From contig JAFKJW010000057.1 of assembly GCA_017305925.1 (NCBI GenBank), positions 1 to 62,337 on the forward strand: a DNA stretch of 62,337 nt, in the 5' to 3' direction. Within the stretch, counting starts at the first letter, position 1, and every line of letters starts with the position of its first letter. The position numbers were made by a program, and so were the translations under genes. This document shows, piece by piece, positions 55,018-62,337 of the stretch. Source of the DNA: Hyphomicrobiales bacterium. GTDB taxonomy: Bacteria; Pseudomonadota; Alphaproteobacteria; Rhizobiales; Rhizobiaceae. Below the pieces are notes generated by a model. It saw nothing but the letters and a program-made list of their open reading frames with translations. It was not told the origin of the DNA and did no database searches.

Positions 55018-56094
55018 TCACGCGCTCCCTGCGAAGCGCGACGGCGCATACGGCGCGAGCAGCGGATCGCGCCGGTCGCGAACGATCTCCTCGGCCGCGA
55101 AGAGGCCGAGGGCGGGCGCGAGTGTCATGCCGGAATGCGTGACGGCCAGATAGAGGCCGTTCACGGCGCGGCCGACAGCCGGAAAGCCGTCCTTCGGCGT
55201 GGGGCGGCGGCCGACCGTATGGAAGTCGAGCTGCAGCGCCTCGCCGCCCTTCAAGGCCGCTTTCAGCGTCTCGAAAAGCGCGCCCGCTGTCGCGCCTTCG
55301 TCCGCGCCCGGGTCGCCGCCGCCGAAATCCGCGCCCGCAATGACCCGTCCCCCGGCGGTCTGGCGCATGTGCAGACCGGGCGCCAGCACGATCCCGTTCA
55401 GGATTCTCGCATGCGGGCGGGAGTGGACGATAAGGCCCGGCGGCGTGTCGAGCACGAATTCCACGCCGACCAGCGCCGCGAGCCGGCCGGTTGCGATGCC
55501 GGCCGCCAGCACGATCTCGTCCGCGTCCCACGTCGCGGACGCCGTGACCGCGCCGGTCAGGCGGTCTCCCGAGCGGGCGAACGCCACCACCGGATCGTCG
55601 ATGACCAGCCGCGCGCCATGGCGTTCGGCGTCGGCGAGGAGCGCGCGCGCCGCCGCCACGGGCTCGGCCATGCCCTCTTCCGCCGCGAACAGCGCCTCCT
55701 CGGGCAGGTCGCGGACGTTCGGCTCCAGCCTCGCCGCCTCGTCGCGGCCGATCGGCCTTATGTCGTAGCCCCATGCCGCATGGAGCTTGCGGTAGGCCTC
55801 GCGCTCCGCGTCCGCCATGTCGAGGCAAAGCCCGCCGGTCCAGGCGAGCGGCAGGCCGGGCACTTCTCCGGCAAGGCGGGTCCATTCCCGCAGCGAGCGC
55901 TGGCGCAGATGGAAATACGGCTCCGGATTTCCCCAGCTCGCATTGAGCCACGCGAAGGACGCTGCCGTCGCCACGCCGCCCGCCTGCGCGGCTTCGAGCA
56001 CGGTCACGTCGGCGCCGGCTTTCGCCAGATGCCACGCGATCGACGCGCCGATGATGCCGGCCCCGACCACGACCACGCGCTTCTTCGCCTTCAT
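55018..56094 (-). CDS. FAD-dependent amino-acid oxidase-like protein (DAO family)
   Basis: 358 residues. The FAD motif VVVVGAGIIGASIAWHLAKA is at the N-terminus with the Glu acceptor in VTVLEA. The C-terminal FAD site VGRRPTPKDGFPAVGR followed by TLAPALGLFAAEEI is typical of D-amino acid oxidase/sarcosine oxidase relatives. No cysteine for covalent flavin is evident. Substrate unknown; possibly a secondary amine or D-amino acid. Convergent with the LysM gene. Confidence 0.87.
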   Translation of the reverse strand: MKAKKRVVVVGAGIIGASIAWHLAKAGADVTVLEAAQAGGVATAASFAWLNASWGNPEPYFHLRQRSLREWTRLAGEVPGLPLAWTGGLCLDMADAEREAYRKLHAAWGYDIRPIGRDEAARLEPNVRDLPEEALFAAEEGMAEPVAAARALLADAERHGARLVIDDPVVAFARSGDRLTGAVTASATWDADEIVLAAGIATGRLAALVGVEFVLDTPPGLIVHSRPHARILNGIVLAPGLHMRQTAGGRVIAGADFGGGDPGADEGATAGALFETLKAALKGGEALQLDFHTVGRRPTPKDGFPAVGRAVNGLYLAVTHSGMTLAPALGLFAAEEIVRDRRDPLLAPYAPSRFAGSA

Positions 56095-56252
56095 GAAACT
56101 GCTCTTTCATCCTTTCGCCGTGTCTCGCGGGTGCGGCCGGCTACACGTTCACTTTACCATGTTCCGTACACCGCGGCAGACACAAGAAACCCCTGCCAAC
56201 ATCGGGAGCCGGCACTATATGGGGGAAATGACGTAAGGGAGCGAGTTCAGCC

Positions 56253-56951
56253 ATGTCGTCGCGCAACCCTGTCTTGAGAGGCGCCGCAGCAGCGGTTATG
56301 GTCGCGTTCGCCGCGCCGGGCGCGGCAGCGGCAGATTGCGGCGCGGTGCCGGCACCGCTCGTGGATTGGCGGGATTGCAGCAAGGTAAACCTGATGCTTT
56401 CCGGCAGCGCGCTGGATGGCGCGGACCTGGCGGATGCGGATTTGAGCTATACGGATCTGCGCAACTCCAGCCTCGCCGGTGCGCATTTCGAGAAAGCGGC
56501 GATGATACGCTCCTCTCTGGCCGGCTCCACCGCGGCCGGAGCCGTCTTCGACCGCATCGAGGGCTACCGGACGGACTTTACCGGCGTCGTCGCGCCGAAG
56601 GCGTCTTTCGCCAGCGCCGAATTGCAACGCGCCGACTTCTCGCGTGCCGATCTCACCGGTGCGAATTTCGCCAAGGCCGAGCTGGGGCGCGCCGTCTTTG
56701 ACGGGGCCGTCATAACCGGCGCCCGTTTCCCCTACGCGAACCTGGCGCGGGCACATCTGGCGGCGGCGCGGTTCGAGGGACCGCTCGACCTCCAGAACGC
56801 CTTCATGCTGCTGACCCGCATGGAAGGCCTCGACCTCAGCAAGGCCAAAGGGTTGGCGCAATGGCAGCTCGACCAGGCCTGCGGGGATTCCGGCACGAAG
56901 CTGCCCGCCGGCCTGAAACCTTCCGCCAACTGGCCCTGCGACGCGGAATAG
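56253..56951 (+). CDS. Secreted pentapeptide-repeat protein
   Basis: 232 residues. Signal peptide about residues 1-27 (GAAAAVMVAFAAPGAAA, then DCGAVPAP). The mature part has A(D/N)LxX-type repeats: GSALDGADLADADLSYTDLR, SSLAGAHFEKA, then AELQRADFSRADLTGANF and YANLARAHLAAARFEGPLDL, folding as a right-handed beta-helix. Paired Cys (DCG, DCSK, ACGD, WPCD) suggest periplasmic disulfides. The role is unknown; pentapeptide proteins are usually binding scaffolds. Confidence 0.85.
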   Translation: MSSRNPVLRGAAAAVMVAFAAPGAAAADCGAVPAPLVDWRDCSKVNLMLSGSALDGADLADADLSYTDLRNSSLAGAHFEKAAMIRSSLAGSTAAGAVFDRIEGYRTDFTGVVAPKASFASAELQRADFSRADLTGANFAKAELGRAVFDGAVITGARFPYANLARAHLAAARFEGPLDLQNAFMLLTRMEGLDLSKAKGLAQWQLDQACGDSGTKLPAGLKPSANWPCDAE

Positions 56952-57025
56952 CACACGGGGCGTCTTTCCGTTCGACACCCGCGGGCCGCGCGTCTATAGA
57001 GCCGGCCTTCCACGGATCGTTCCTC

Positions 57026-58615
57026 ATGCCAGAAACCATCGAAGAGGCGGTCTCTCGCCGCCGGACCTTTGCGATCATCGCGCACCCGGACGCCGGCAAG
57101 ACCACCCTGACGGAGAAGCTGCTGCTGTTCGGCGGCGCCATCCAGCTCGCCGGCGAGGTGAAGGCCAAGAAGGACCGCATCCAGACGCGCTCCGACTGGA
57201 TGAAGATCGAGCGCGAACGCGGCATCTCCGTCGTCACCTCGGTGATGACCTTCGAATATGGCGACCACGTCTTCAACCTTCTCGACACGCCGGGCCACGA
57301 GGATTTCGCCGACGACACCTACCGCACGCTGTCGGCGGTCGATTCGGCCGTCATGGTGCTGGACGCCGCCAGGGGCATCGAGCCGCGCACGCTGAAGCTC
57401 TTCGAGGTGTGCCGGCTGCGCGACATCCCTATCGTCACCTTCGTCAACAAGATGGACCGCGAGGCGCGCGACACCTTCGAGATCCTCGACGAGATCGAGG
57501 CCAAGCTGGCGCTGGACGCCGCGCCGATCACCTGGCCGATCGGCCAGGGCCGCACCTTCGCGGGCACCTATCACCTCGCCGAAAACGCGGTGCGCCGTTC
57601 CGACGAGGAGGCCGAGCGCACGCCGGTGAACGGGCCGGACTCCAACCGCGCGGCCGGGCTGCTGCCCGAAAACGAGCGGCAGGCCTTCGTCGAGGAGCTG
57701 GAACTGGCGCGCGAAGCCGGCCGGCCCTTCGACCTGAAAGCCTTCCGCGAGGGGCATCTGACTCCGGTCTATTTCGGCTCGGCGCTGCGCAATTTCGGCG
57801 TGCGCGACCTCATCGAGGCGCTTGGCGCCTACGGGCCGGCGCCGCGCGACCAGGAGGCGGACACGCGCATCGTCCGCGCGACCGAGGAGAAGATGACGTC
57901 CTTCGTCTTCAAGATCCAGGCCAACATGGACCCCAATCACCGTGACCGCATCGCCTTCGTGCGCGTCTGCTCGGGCAGGCTGCAGCGCGGCATGAAGGCC
58001 AAGCTCGTACGCACCGGCAAGCCGATGAGCCTGACGGCGCCGCAGTTCTTCTTCGCCCGCTCGCGCATCACCGCCGACGAGGCCTTCGCCGGCGATGTGG
58101 TGGGCATTCCCAATCACGGCACGCTCAGGATCGGCGACACGCTGACGGAGGGCGAGGAGATCCTGTTCCGTGGCGTGCCCAATTTCGCGCCCGAGATCCT
58201 GCGCCGCGTCCGCCTCGGCGACGCGATGAAGGCCAAGAAGCTCAGGGAGGCGCTGCACCAGATGGCGGAGGAGGGGGTCGTCCAGCTCTTCACGCCGGAG
58301 GACGGGTCGCCCGCCATCGTCGGCGTGGTCGGCGCGCTGCAACTCGACGTGCTGAAAGAAAGGCTCAATGTCGAATACGGCCTGCCCGTCGATTTCGAGA
58401 TGGCGCGCTTCTCGGTCTGCCGATGGATCTCTGCGGAGACCCCGCTGGAGCTTTCGCGCTTCATCGAGGCGCATCGCGGCGACATCGCGCGCGACCTCGA
58501 CGGCGATCCGGTGTTCCTCGCCCCGCACGAGTTCGGCCTGAACTACGAGGCCGAGCGCTGGAAGGCGATCCGCTTCGAGGCGGTGAAGGACTATCAGGTG
58601 CGCGAGGCCGCCTGA
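57026..58615 (+). CDS. prfC: Peptide chain release factor 3
   Basis: GTPase that recycles RF1/RF2 from ribosomes. 529 residues, the RF3 norm. G1 is AHPDAGKTTLTEKLL, switch region RGISVVTSVMTFEY, G3 LLDTPGHEDFADDTYRTL, G4 FVNKMDREARD. C-terminal domains contain ALRNFGVRDLIEALGAYGPA and VGVVGALQLDVLKERLNVEY, the RF3-specific end. The ATG at 57026 (MPETIEEAVSRRRTF) is the family start. Confidence 0.96.
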   Translation: MPETIEEAVSRRRTFAIIAHPDAGKTTLTEKLLLFGGAIQLAGEVKAKKDRIQTRSDWMKIERERGISVVTSVMTFEYGDHVFNLLDTPGHEDFADDTYRTLSAVDSAVMVLDAARGIEPRTLKLFEVCRLRDIPIVTFVNKMDREARDTFEILDEIEAKLALDAAPITWPIGQGRTFAGTYHLAENAVRRSDEEAERTPVNGPDSNRAAGLLPENERQAFVEELELAREAGRPFDLKAFREGHLTPVYFGSALRNFGVRDLIEALGAYGPAPRDQEADTRIVRATEEKMTSFVFKIQANMDPNHRDRIAFVRVCSGRLQRGMKAKLVRTGKPMSLTAPQFFFARSRITADEAFAGDVVGIPNHGTLRIGDTLTEGEEILFRGVPNFAPEILRRVRLGDAMKAKKLREALHQMAEEGVVQLFTPEDGSPAIVGVVGALQLDVLKERLNVEYGLPVDFEMARFSVCRWISAETPLELSRFIEAHRGDIARDLDGDPVFLAPHEFGLNYEAERWKAIRFEAVKDYQVREAA

Positions 58616-58730
58616 ATACCAGCGCGGCGGCCTGGATGAGGCGCTTGTCCGCGCCTTGGGCCAGCTTTGCCGTTGAAGCCCCCGGAGCTTCGCTCTAGGA
58701 GTGCATCCGGTAGGCTTGTCGGGGGACTTG

Positions 58731-59924
58731 ATGGAGCGTCGGACGCCGGCTGCGACGGCGAAATTCTCGGAAAGCGCGAAGGATGCCCGCGCGGTCGCCG
58801 TCGCCGGCGTTCCGCTTGAGCTGGCCGGTTCCGTGCTGACGGTCGATCTCGGCGCGCTACGCGAGAATTACCGGATGCTGCGGGCCCGCCTTGGCGGCGC
58901 CGAATGCGCCGGCGTGGTGAAGGCGGACGGCTATGGGCTTGGCGCCGTGCCGGTCGCGCGGGCCTTGCAGGCGGAAGGATGCCGCAGCTTCTTCGTCGCG
59001 CATGCCGCGGAGGCGCTGGACCTGCTGCCCGCCCTGTCGGGCGATGCCCGCGTCTTCGTGCTCAACGGCCTGCCGCCGGGCGCAGAAGAGCCTTGCGCGG
59101 CAGCCGGTGTCATTCCGGTCCTCAACAGCCTCGAACAGGTCGCGGCGTGGGACGGCGCGGCGTCGCGCAGGGGCGAGCGGCTGCCGGCGGCGGTCCAGGT
59201 CGACAGCGGCATGTCCCGCATGGGGCTGCCGCCTTCCGAGGTCGCCCTGCTCGCGGCCGAGCCGGCGCGCCTGGAGCGGATCGACGTGGTGCTGGCGATG
59301 AGCCATCTCGCTTGCGCCGACGAGCCCGGAAATCCGGCGAACCAGGAGCAGCGCGCCGCCTTCGAGCGCTTGCGGACGCTGTTGCCGGCGGCCCGCACCT
59401 CGCTGGCGAATTCTTCGGGCGTCTTCCTGGGGGGCGCCTATCGCTACGATCTGGCACGTCCGGGCGCCGCCCTCTACGGCATCAACCCGACGCCGGGCTT
59501 GGCGAACCCGATGCTTCCGGTCGTGCGCCTCCAGTCGAAGGTTCTGCAGACCCGGGAGATCGGCGACGGCGTCGGCATCGGTTACGGCTATGCCTCGCGC
59601 GCCCGCGCCGCCATGCGGCTGGCGACCGTCTCGCTCGGCTATGCCGACGGCTGGCAAAGGCGCGCCATGGGCGCTGCCTTTCACAAGGGGGTGCGGCTGC
59701 CTTTCGCCGGGCGCGTGTCGATGGACAGCATCATCCTCGACATCACCGCGCTGCCGCCCGACACGCTGCATGCGGGCGATCTCGTGGATCTGATCGGGCC
59801 CGAGCAGACCGTCGACGATGTCGCCGCGCTGGCCGGCACGATCGGCTACGAGGTGCTGACCAGCTTCGGCCCGCGCCTGCACAGGCGCTATCCCGACAGC
59901 CCATCTGGATTGGAGGTGCCATGA
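58731..59924 (+). CDS. alr: Alanine racemase (probably catabolic)
   Basis: PLP-dependent interconversion of L- and D-alanine. 397 residues from the ATG at 58731 (GGGGGA upstream); an ATG at 58701 is less likely. The PLP lysine is in [12 protein letters not shown], the Tyr base in [11 protein letters not shown] region, and blocks [10 protein letters not shown] and [16 protein letters not shown] are present. An N-terminal extension of about 40 residues precedes the fold. The stop overlaps dadA (ATGA), so this copy likely serves D-alanine breakdown, in the manner of DadX. Confidence 0.94.
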   Translation: MERRTPAATAKFSESAKDARAVAVAGVPLELAGSVLTVDLGALRENYRMLRARLGGAECAGVVKADGYGLGAVPVARALQAEGCRSFFVAHAAEALDLLPALSGDARVFVLNGLPPGAEEPCAAAGVIPVLNSLEQVAAWDGAASRRGERLPAAVQVDSGMSRMGLPPSEVALLAAEPARLERIDVVLAMSHLACADEPGNPANQEQRAAFERLRTLLPAARTSLANSSGVFLGGAYRYDLARPGAALYGINPTPGLANPMLPVVRLQSKVLQTREIGDGVGIGYGYASRARAAMRLATVSLGYADGWQRRAMGAAFHKGVRLPFAGRVSMDSIILDITALPPDTLHAGDLVDLIGPEQTVDDVAALAGTIGYEVLTSFGPRLHRRYPDSPSGLEVP

Positions 59925-61174
59925 AAGTCCTGATTCTGGGCAGCGGCGTCGTCGGCGTCACCAGCGCCCACTATCTCGCCGAGGCCGGCCACGAGGTCAC
60001 CGTGGTCGACCGCCAGCCGGGACCTGCGCTGGAAACCAGCTTCGCCAATGCCGGCGAGGTCTCGCCGGGCTATTCCTCGCCCTGGGCCGGCCCCGGCGTG
60101 CCGGTCAAGGCGATCAAGTGGCTCCTGATGACCCACGGGCCGCTTGTCGTGCGCCCGGCGTTCGATCCGCATATGTGGTCGTGGCTGATCAAGATGCTCG
60201 GCAATTGCACGGCCGCGCGCTACGCCGTCAACAAGGCGCGCATGGTGCCGATCGCCGAATATGCGCGCGACCGGCTGCGCGAGGTGCGCGCCACCGCCGG
60301 CATCGCCTATGACGAGCGCAGCCAGGGCACGCTGCAACTCTTCCGGACCGAGAAGCAGCTCAACGGAACCGGCGGCGACATAGACGTGCTGAAGCAGTTC
60401 GGCGTGCCCTACGAGGTGCTCGATCCGGCCGGCTGCATCGCTGTCGAGCCCGCGCTCGCCCATGTCAGGGGCAAGTTCGTCGGCGGCCTGCGCCTGCCGG
60501 GCGACGAGACCGGCGATTGCCAGATGTTCACCGAGCGGCTGGCCTCGCACGCGGCCGGCAAGGGCGTGGTCTTCCGGTTCGACACCGACATCGAGAACAT
60601 CCTCGTCGAGGGCGGCCGGGTTGCCGGCGTCGCCACCTCGGCGGGGGTGCTCAAGGCGGACGCCTATGTGGTGGCGCTGGGCAGCTATTCGCCCATCATG
60701 CTGCGCAAGATCGGCATCGCGGTCCCCGTCTATCCGGTCAAGGGCTATTCGATCACGGTGCCCATCACCGACGCTTCGGGCGCGCCGGAATCGACGGTGA
60801 TGGACGAGACCTACAAGGTGGCGATCACCCGGCTGGGGGATCGCATCCGCGTCGGCGGGACGGCCGAGATATCCGGCTACGACCTCACGTTGCGCACCGC
60901 GCGTCGCGCCACGCTGGAGCATTCCGTCGGCGACCTGTTCCCGAAGGGCGGAGACCTGACCCGCGCCAGCTTCTGGTGCGGCCTTCGGCCGATGACCCCG
61001 GACGGGCCGCCGATCATCGGCGCCACGAAGTTCGGCAATCTCTACCTGAACACCGGGCACGGCACGCTGGGCTGGACCATGTCCTGCGGCTCGGGGCGGG
61101 TGCTGGCCGACATCGTCTCCGGCCGGAAGCCGGAGATCGACGCCGCGCCGCTTTCCATGGCGCGCTACGGCTGA
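59921..61174 (+). CDS. dadA: D-amino acid dehydrogenase
   Basis: Oxidises D-alanine to pyruvate and ammonia, passing electrons to the respiratory chain at the inner membrane. 417 residues. FAD motif [20 protein letters not shown], then [20 protein letters not shown], the DadA signature. C-terminal blocks: [18 protein letters not shown] and [20 protein letters not shown]. Overlap with alr gives a coupled racemase-dehydrogenase pathway. Confidence 0.96.
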   Translation: MKVLILGSGVVGVTSAHYLAEAGHEVTVVDRQPGPALETSFANAGEVSPGYSSPWAGPGVPVKAIKWLLMTHGPLVVRPAFDPHMWSWLIKMLGNCTAARYAVNKARMVPIAEYARDRLREVRATAGIAYDERSQGTLQLFRTEKQLNGTGGDIDVLKQFGVPYEVLDPAGCIAVEPALAHVRGKFVGGLRLPGDETGDCQMFTERLASHAAGKGVVFRFDTDIENILVEGGRVAGVATSAGVLKADAYVVALGSYSPIMLRKIGIAVPVYPVKGYSITVPITDASGAPESTVMDETYKVAITRLGDRIRVGGTAEISGYDLTLRTARRATLEHSVGDLFPKGGDLTRASFWCGLRPMTPDGPPIIGATKFGNLYLNTGHGTLGWTMSCGSGRVLADIVSGRKPEIDAAPLSMARYG

Positions 61175-61179
61175 CGGAT

Positions 61180-61203
61180 CCGCCGCGTTGCGGGACGCGG
61201 CGG
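61180..61203. terminator. Hairpin between convergent dadA and LysR genes
   Basis: Perfect 9-bp arms CCGCCGCGT (61180-61188) and ACGCGGCGG (61195-61203) with a 6-nt loop. It lies 5 bp beyond each stop and could terminate from both sides. No clear T-run follows on either strand, so confidence is moderate. Confidence 0.55.
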
Positions 61204-61208
61204 CCTCG

Positions 61209-62117
61209 TCATTCGAAGAGATGCCGCTCCCGCTCCACCGCGTCGGCGATGAAGGCCGCCACCGCGCGGATGCGCGGAACGCCGCGCATGGATTCGTGAT
61301 AGACCAGCCAGTAGGCGCGGCGGATGCTGGGGACCGCGTCGATGGTCACCAGCTCCGGCATCGCCCGCGCGATGAAGGTGTGCAGGATGCCGATGCCCGC
61401 GCCCGAGCGCACCGCCTCGGCCTGGCCGAGCGCCGAGGAGATCATGAAGCCGGCGTCCCAGCCGGCCGAGAATTCGGCCGCATAGTCCAGCGAGGATGCC
61501 ACGACCAGATCCGGCACATATCCCACCAGCCGATGCGTCGCGAGGTCTTCCCGCCTGCGGGGCAGGCCGTGCTCCCGCATATAGGCCCGCGCCGCATAGA
61601 GGCCGAGAGAATAGTCCACCAGCTTGACCGCGACGAGCCGGCCCTCGCCCGGCCGCTCGGTGGTGATGGCGATGTCGGCCTCCCGTCGCGACAGGGAGAA
61701 GAAGCGCGGCACCGGAACGAGCTGCATCCTGAGCTCGCGGTGGCGCTCGACCAGTGCGCCGAGGCGCGGTGCCAGGAAGCCGACGCCGAACCCGTCCGGC
61801 GCGCCGACGCGCACGGTGCCGGACACCTGCCCGTCCTCCTCGGCGATCTCGGCGCGGGCGGCCAGCATGTCGGTTTCCATGCGCTCGGCGACGGCGAGGA
61901 AGCGCTCGCCGGCCGGCGTCAGCTCGCTTCCCGTCGTGGTGCGCCGGAAGAGCTTTGCCTTCAGGCTCTCCTCCAGCGCGGCCACCCGGCGCGAGACGGT
62001 GGCGTGGTTCAGTTCGAGCCGCCGCGCAGCGCCCAGGATCTGCCCGGCCCGGGCGACCGCCAGGAAGATGCGCACGCGGCGCGGATTGGGTGCCATCCGG
62101 GTCTCGAGGAGCTTCAT
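61209..62117 (-). CDS. LysR-family transcriptional regulator
   Basis: 302 residues from the ATG at 62117 (MKLLETRMAPNPRRVRIFL). N-terminal winged HTH: ARAGQILGAARRLELNHATV then SRRVAALEESLKAKLFRRT. The C-terminal effector domain starts near residue 95 (GTVRVGAPDGFGVGFLAPRL). The inducer and target genes are unknown; it is convergent with dadA, so it is not an obvious divergent regulator of alr-dadA and more likely acts on a gene beyond 62337 or elsewhere. Confidence 0.92.
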   Translation of the reverse strand: MKLLETRMAPNPRRVRIFLAVARAGQILGAARRLELNHATVSRRVAALEESLKAKLFRRTTTGSELTPAGERFLAVAERMETDMLAARAEIAEEDGQVSGTVRVGAPDGFGVGFLAPRLGALVERHRELRMQLVPVPRFFSLSRREADIAITTERPGEGRLVAVKLVDYSLGLYAARAYMREHGLPRRREDLATHRLVGYVPDLVVASSLDYAAEFSAGWDAGFMISSALGQAEAVRSGAGIGILHTFIARAMPELVTIDAVPSIRRAYWLVYHESMRGVPRIRAVAAFIADAVERERHLFE

Positions 62118-62337
62118 GGGGTGCTCTCCAGCAGGGGCCAAGGTTCGTCTACAAGGGTTCACCCTAGTCGTAGTCGAGGCGGCCTCGGGGTGCAACGAGG
62201 CCCGGTTCCGGGCTCCGAAGTGTTGCGAAGGGCTAATAATCCGGAACGCAAAATTCATGTTACGTGCAATGTAATTATAACCTTCAGATCAGAGTAAACG
62301 CGAAGTTAGGATTTACAGATCATTCTCATACTGAGGA
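62118..62337. other. AT-rich region upstream of the LysR gene, to window edge
   Basis: No gene seen. GC falls sharply from about 62220 on. TTAC(N7)GTAA near 62260-62275 is a weak LysR-type (T-N11-A-like) candidate site. The rest of the region lies outside the window. Confidence 0.35.

Overview
The window is about 62 kb of high-GC, gene-dense chromosome from an alphaproteobacterium, most probably a Rhizobiales/Phyllobacteriaceae-type organism (Mesorhizobium-like relatives). The evidence is the syntenic block pckA - chvI/chvG - hprK - EIIA - ptsH, a short dPGM-type gpmA, the retropepsin-like protease family common in this order, and the ubiE-ubiB-coaBC block. No rRNA, insertion sequence or CRISPR array is visible. 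Two tRNA genes are present, Ser(GGA) and Leu(CAG), both on the minus strand with encoded CCA.

Layout. 1-3.7 kb: an AT-richer restriction-modification-like island on the minus strand, lying at the 3' side of tRNA-Ser: HTH regulator, large N6-adenine methylase with a broken C-terminus, and a partial possible nuclease. 4.2-5.3 kb: a membrane protein and msrA. 5.4-15.8 kb: a nucleoside uptake and salvage region (BMP-type ABC transporter, cdd, purine nucleoside phosphorylase, deoA, then upp and add), with slyX and a retropepsin-like protease gene inserted. 15.9-19.9 kb: ubiE, ubiB, coaBC and a membrane protein. 20-24 kb: ggt, then cspA-rpsU and small genes in a segment ending at tRNA-Leu, with a tRNA 3'-end-like duplicate at its far end. 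24-32.5 kb: gpmA, dapB, an MsbA-like exporter, glk, mepA, a broken epimerase, queG and a GST.

32.6-48.1 kb is the accessory-looking part. uppP is followed by what looks like a surface-polysaccharide locus: polysaccharide lyase, nucleotide-sugar dehydrogenase, four glycosyltransferases, a deacetylase-like protein and two methyltransferase-like proteins. Embedded in it are parts that could form a cyclic-nucleotide control circuit: a DUF3095 protein with class III cyclase-like signatures, a stand-alone cyclic-nucleotide-binding domain, a metallo-beta-lactamase-fold hydrolase, and a 905-residue ABC exporter-like protein whose nucleotide-binding domain has lost its recognisable catalytic motifs and carries an insertion of about 300 residues. 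This is my best candidate for an undescribed system.

48.3-53.9 kb: ptsH, EIIA, hprK (broken in its P-loop), chvG, chvI (internal deletion) and divergent pckA. 54-62 kb: arfB, a BON-LysM protein, an FAD oxidoreductase, a pentapeptide-repeat protein, prfC, a catabolic alr-dadA pair and a LysR regulator.

Four genes carry frame-breaking lesions (methylase, epimerase, hprK, chvI). Two of these sit in a normally conserved signalling operon, so assembly deletions must be excluded before gene decay is inferred. All functional calls come from reading the sequence; no database search was run.
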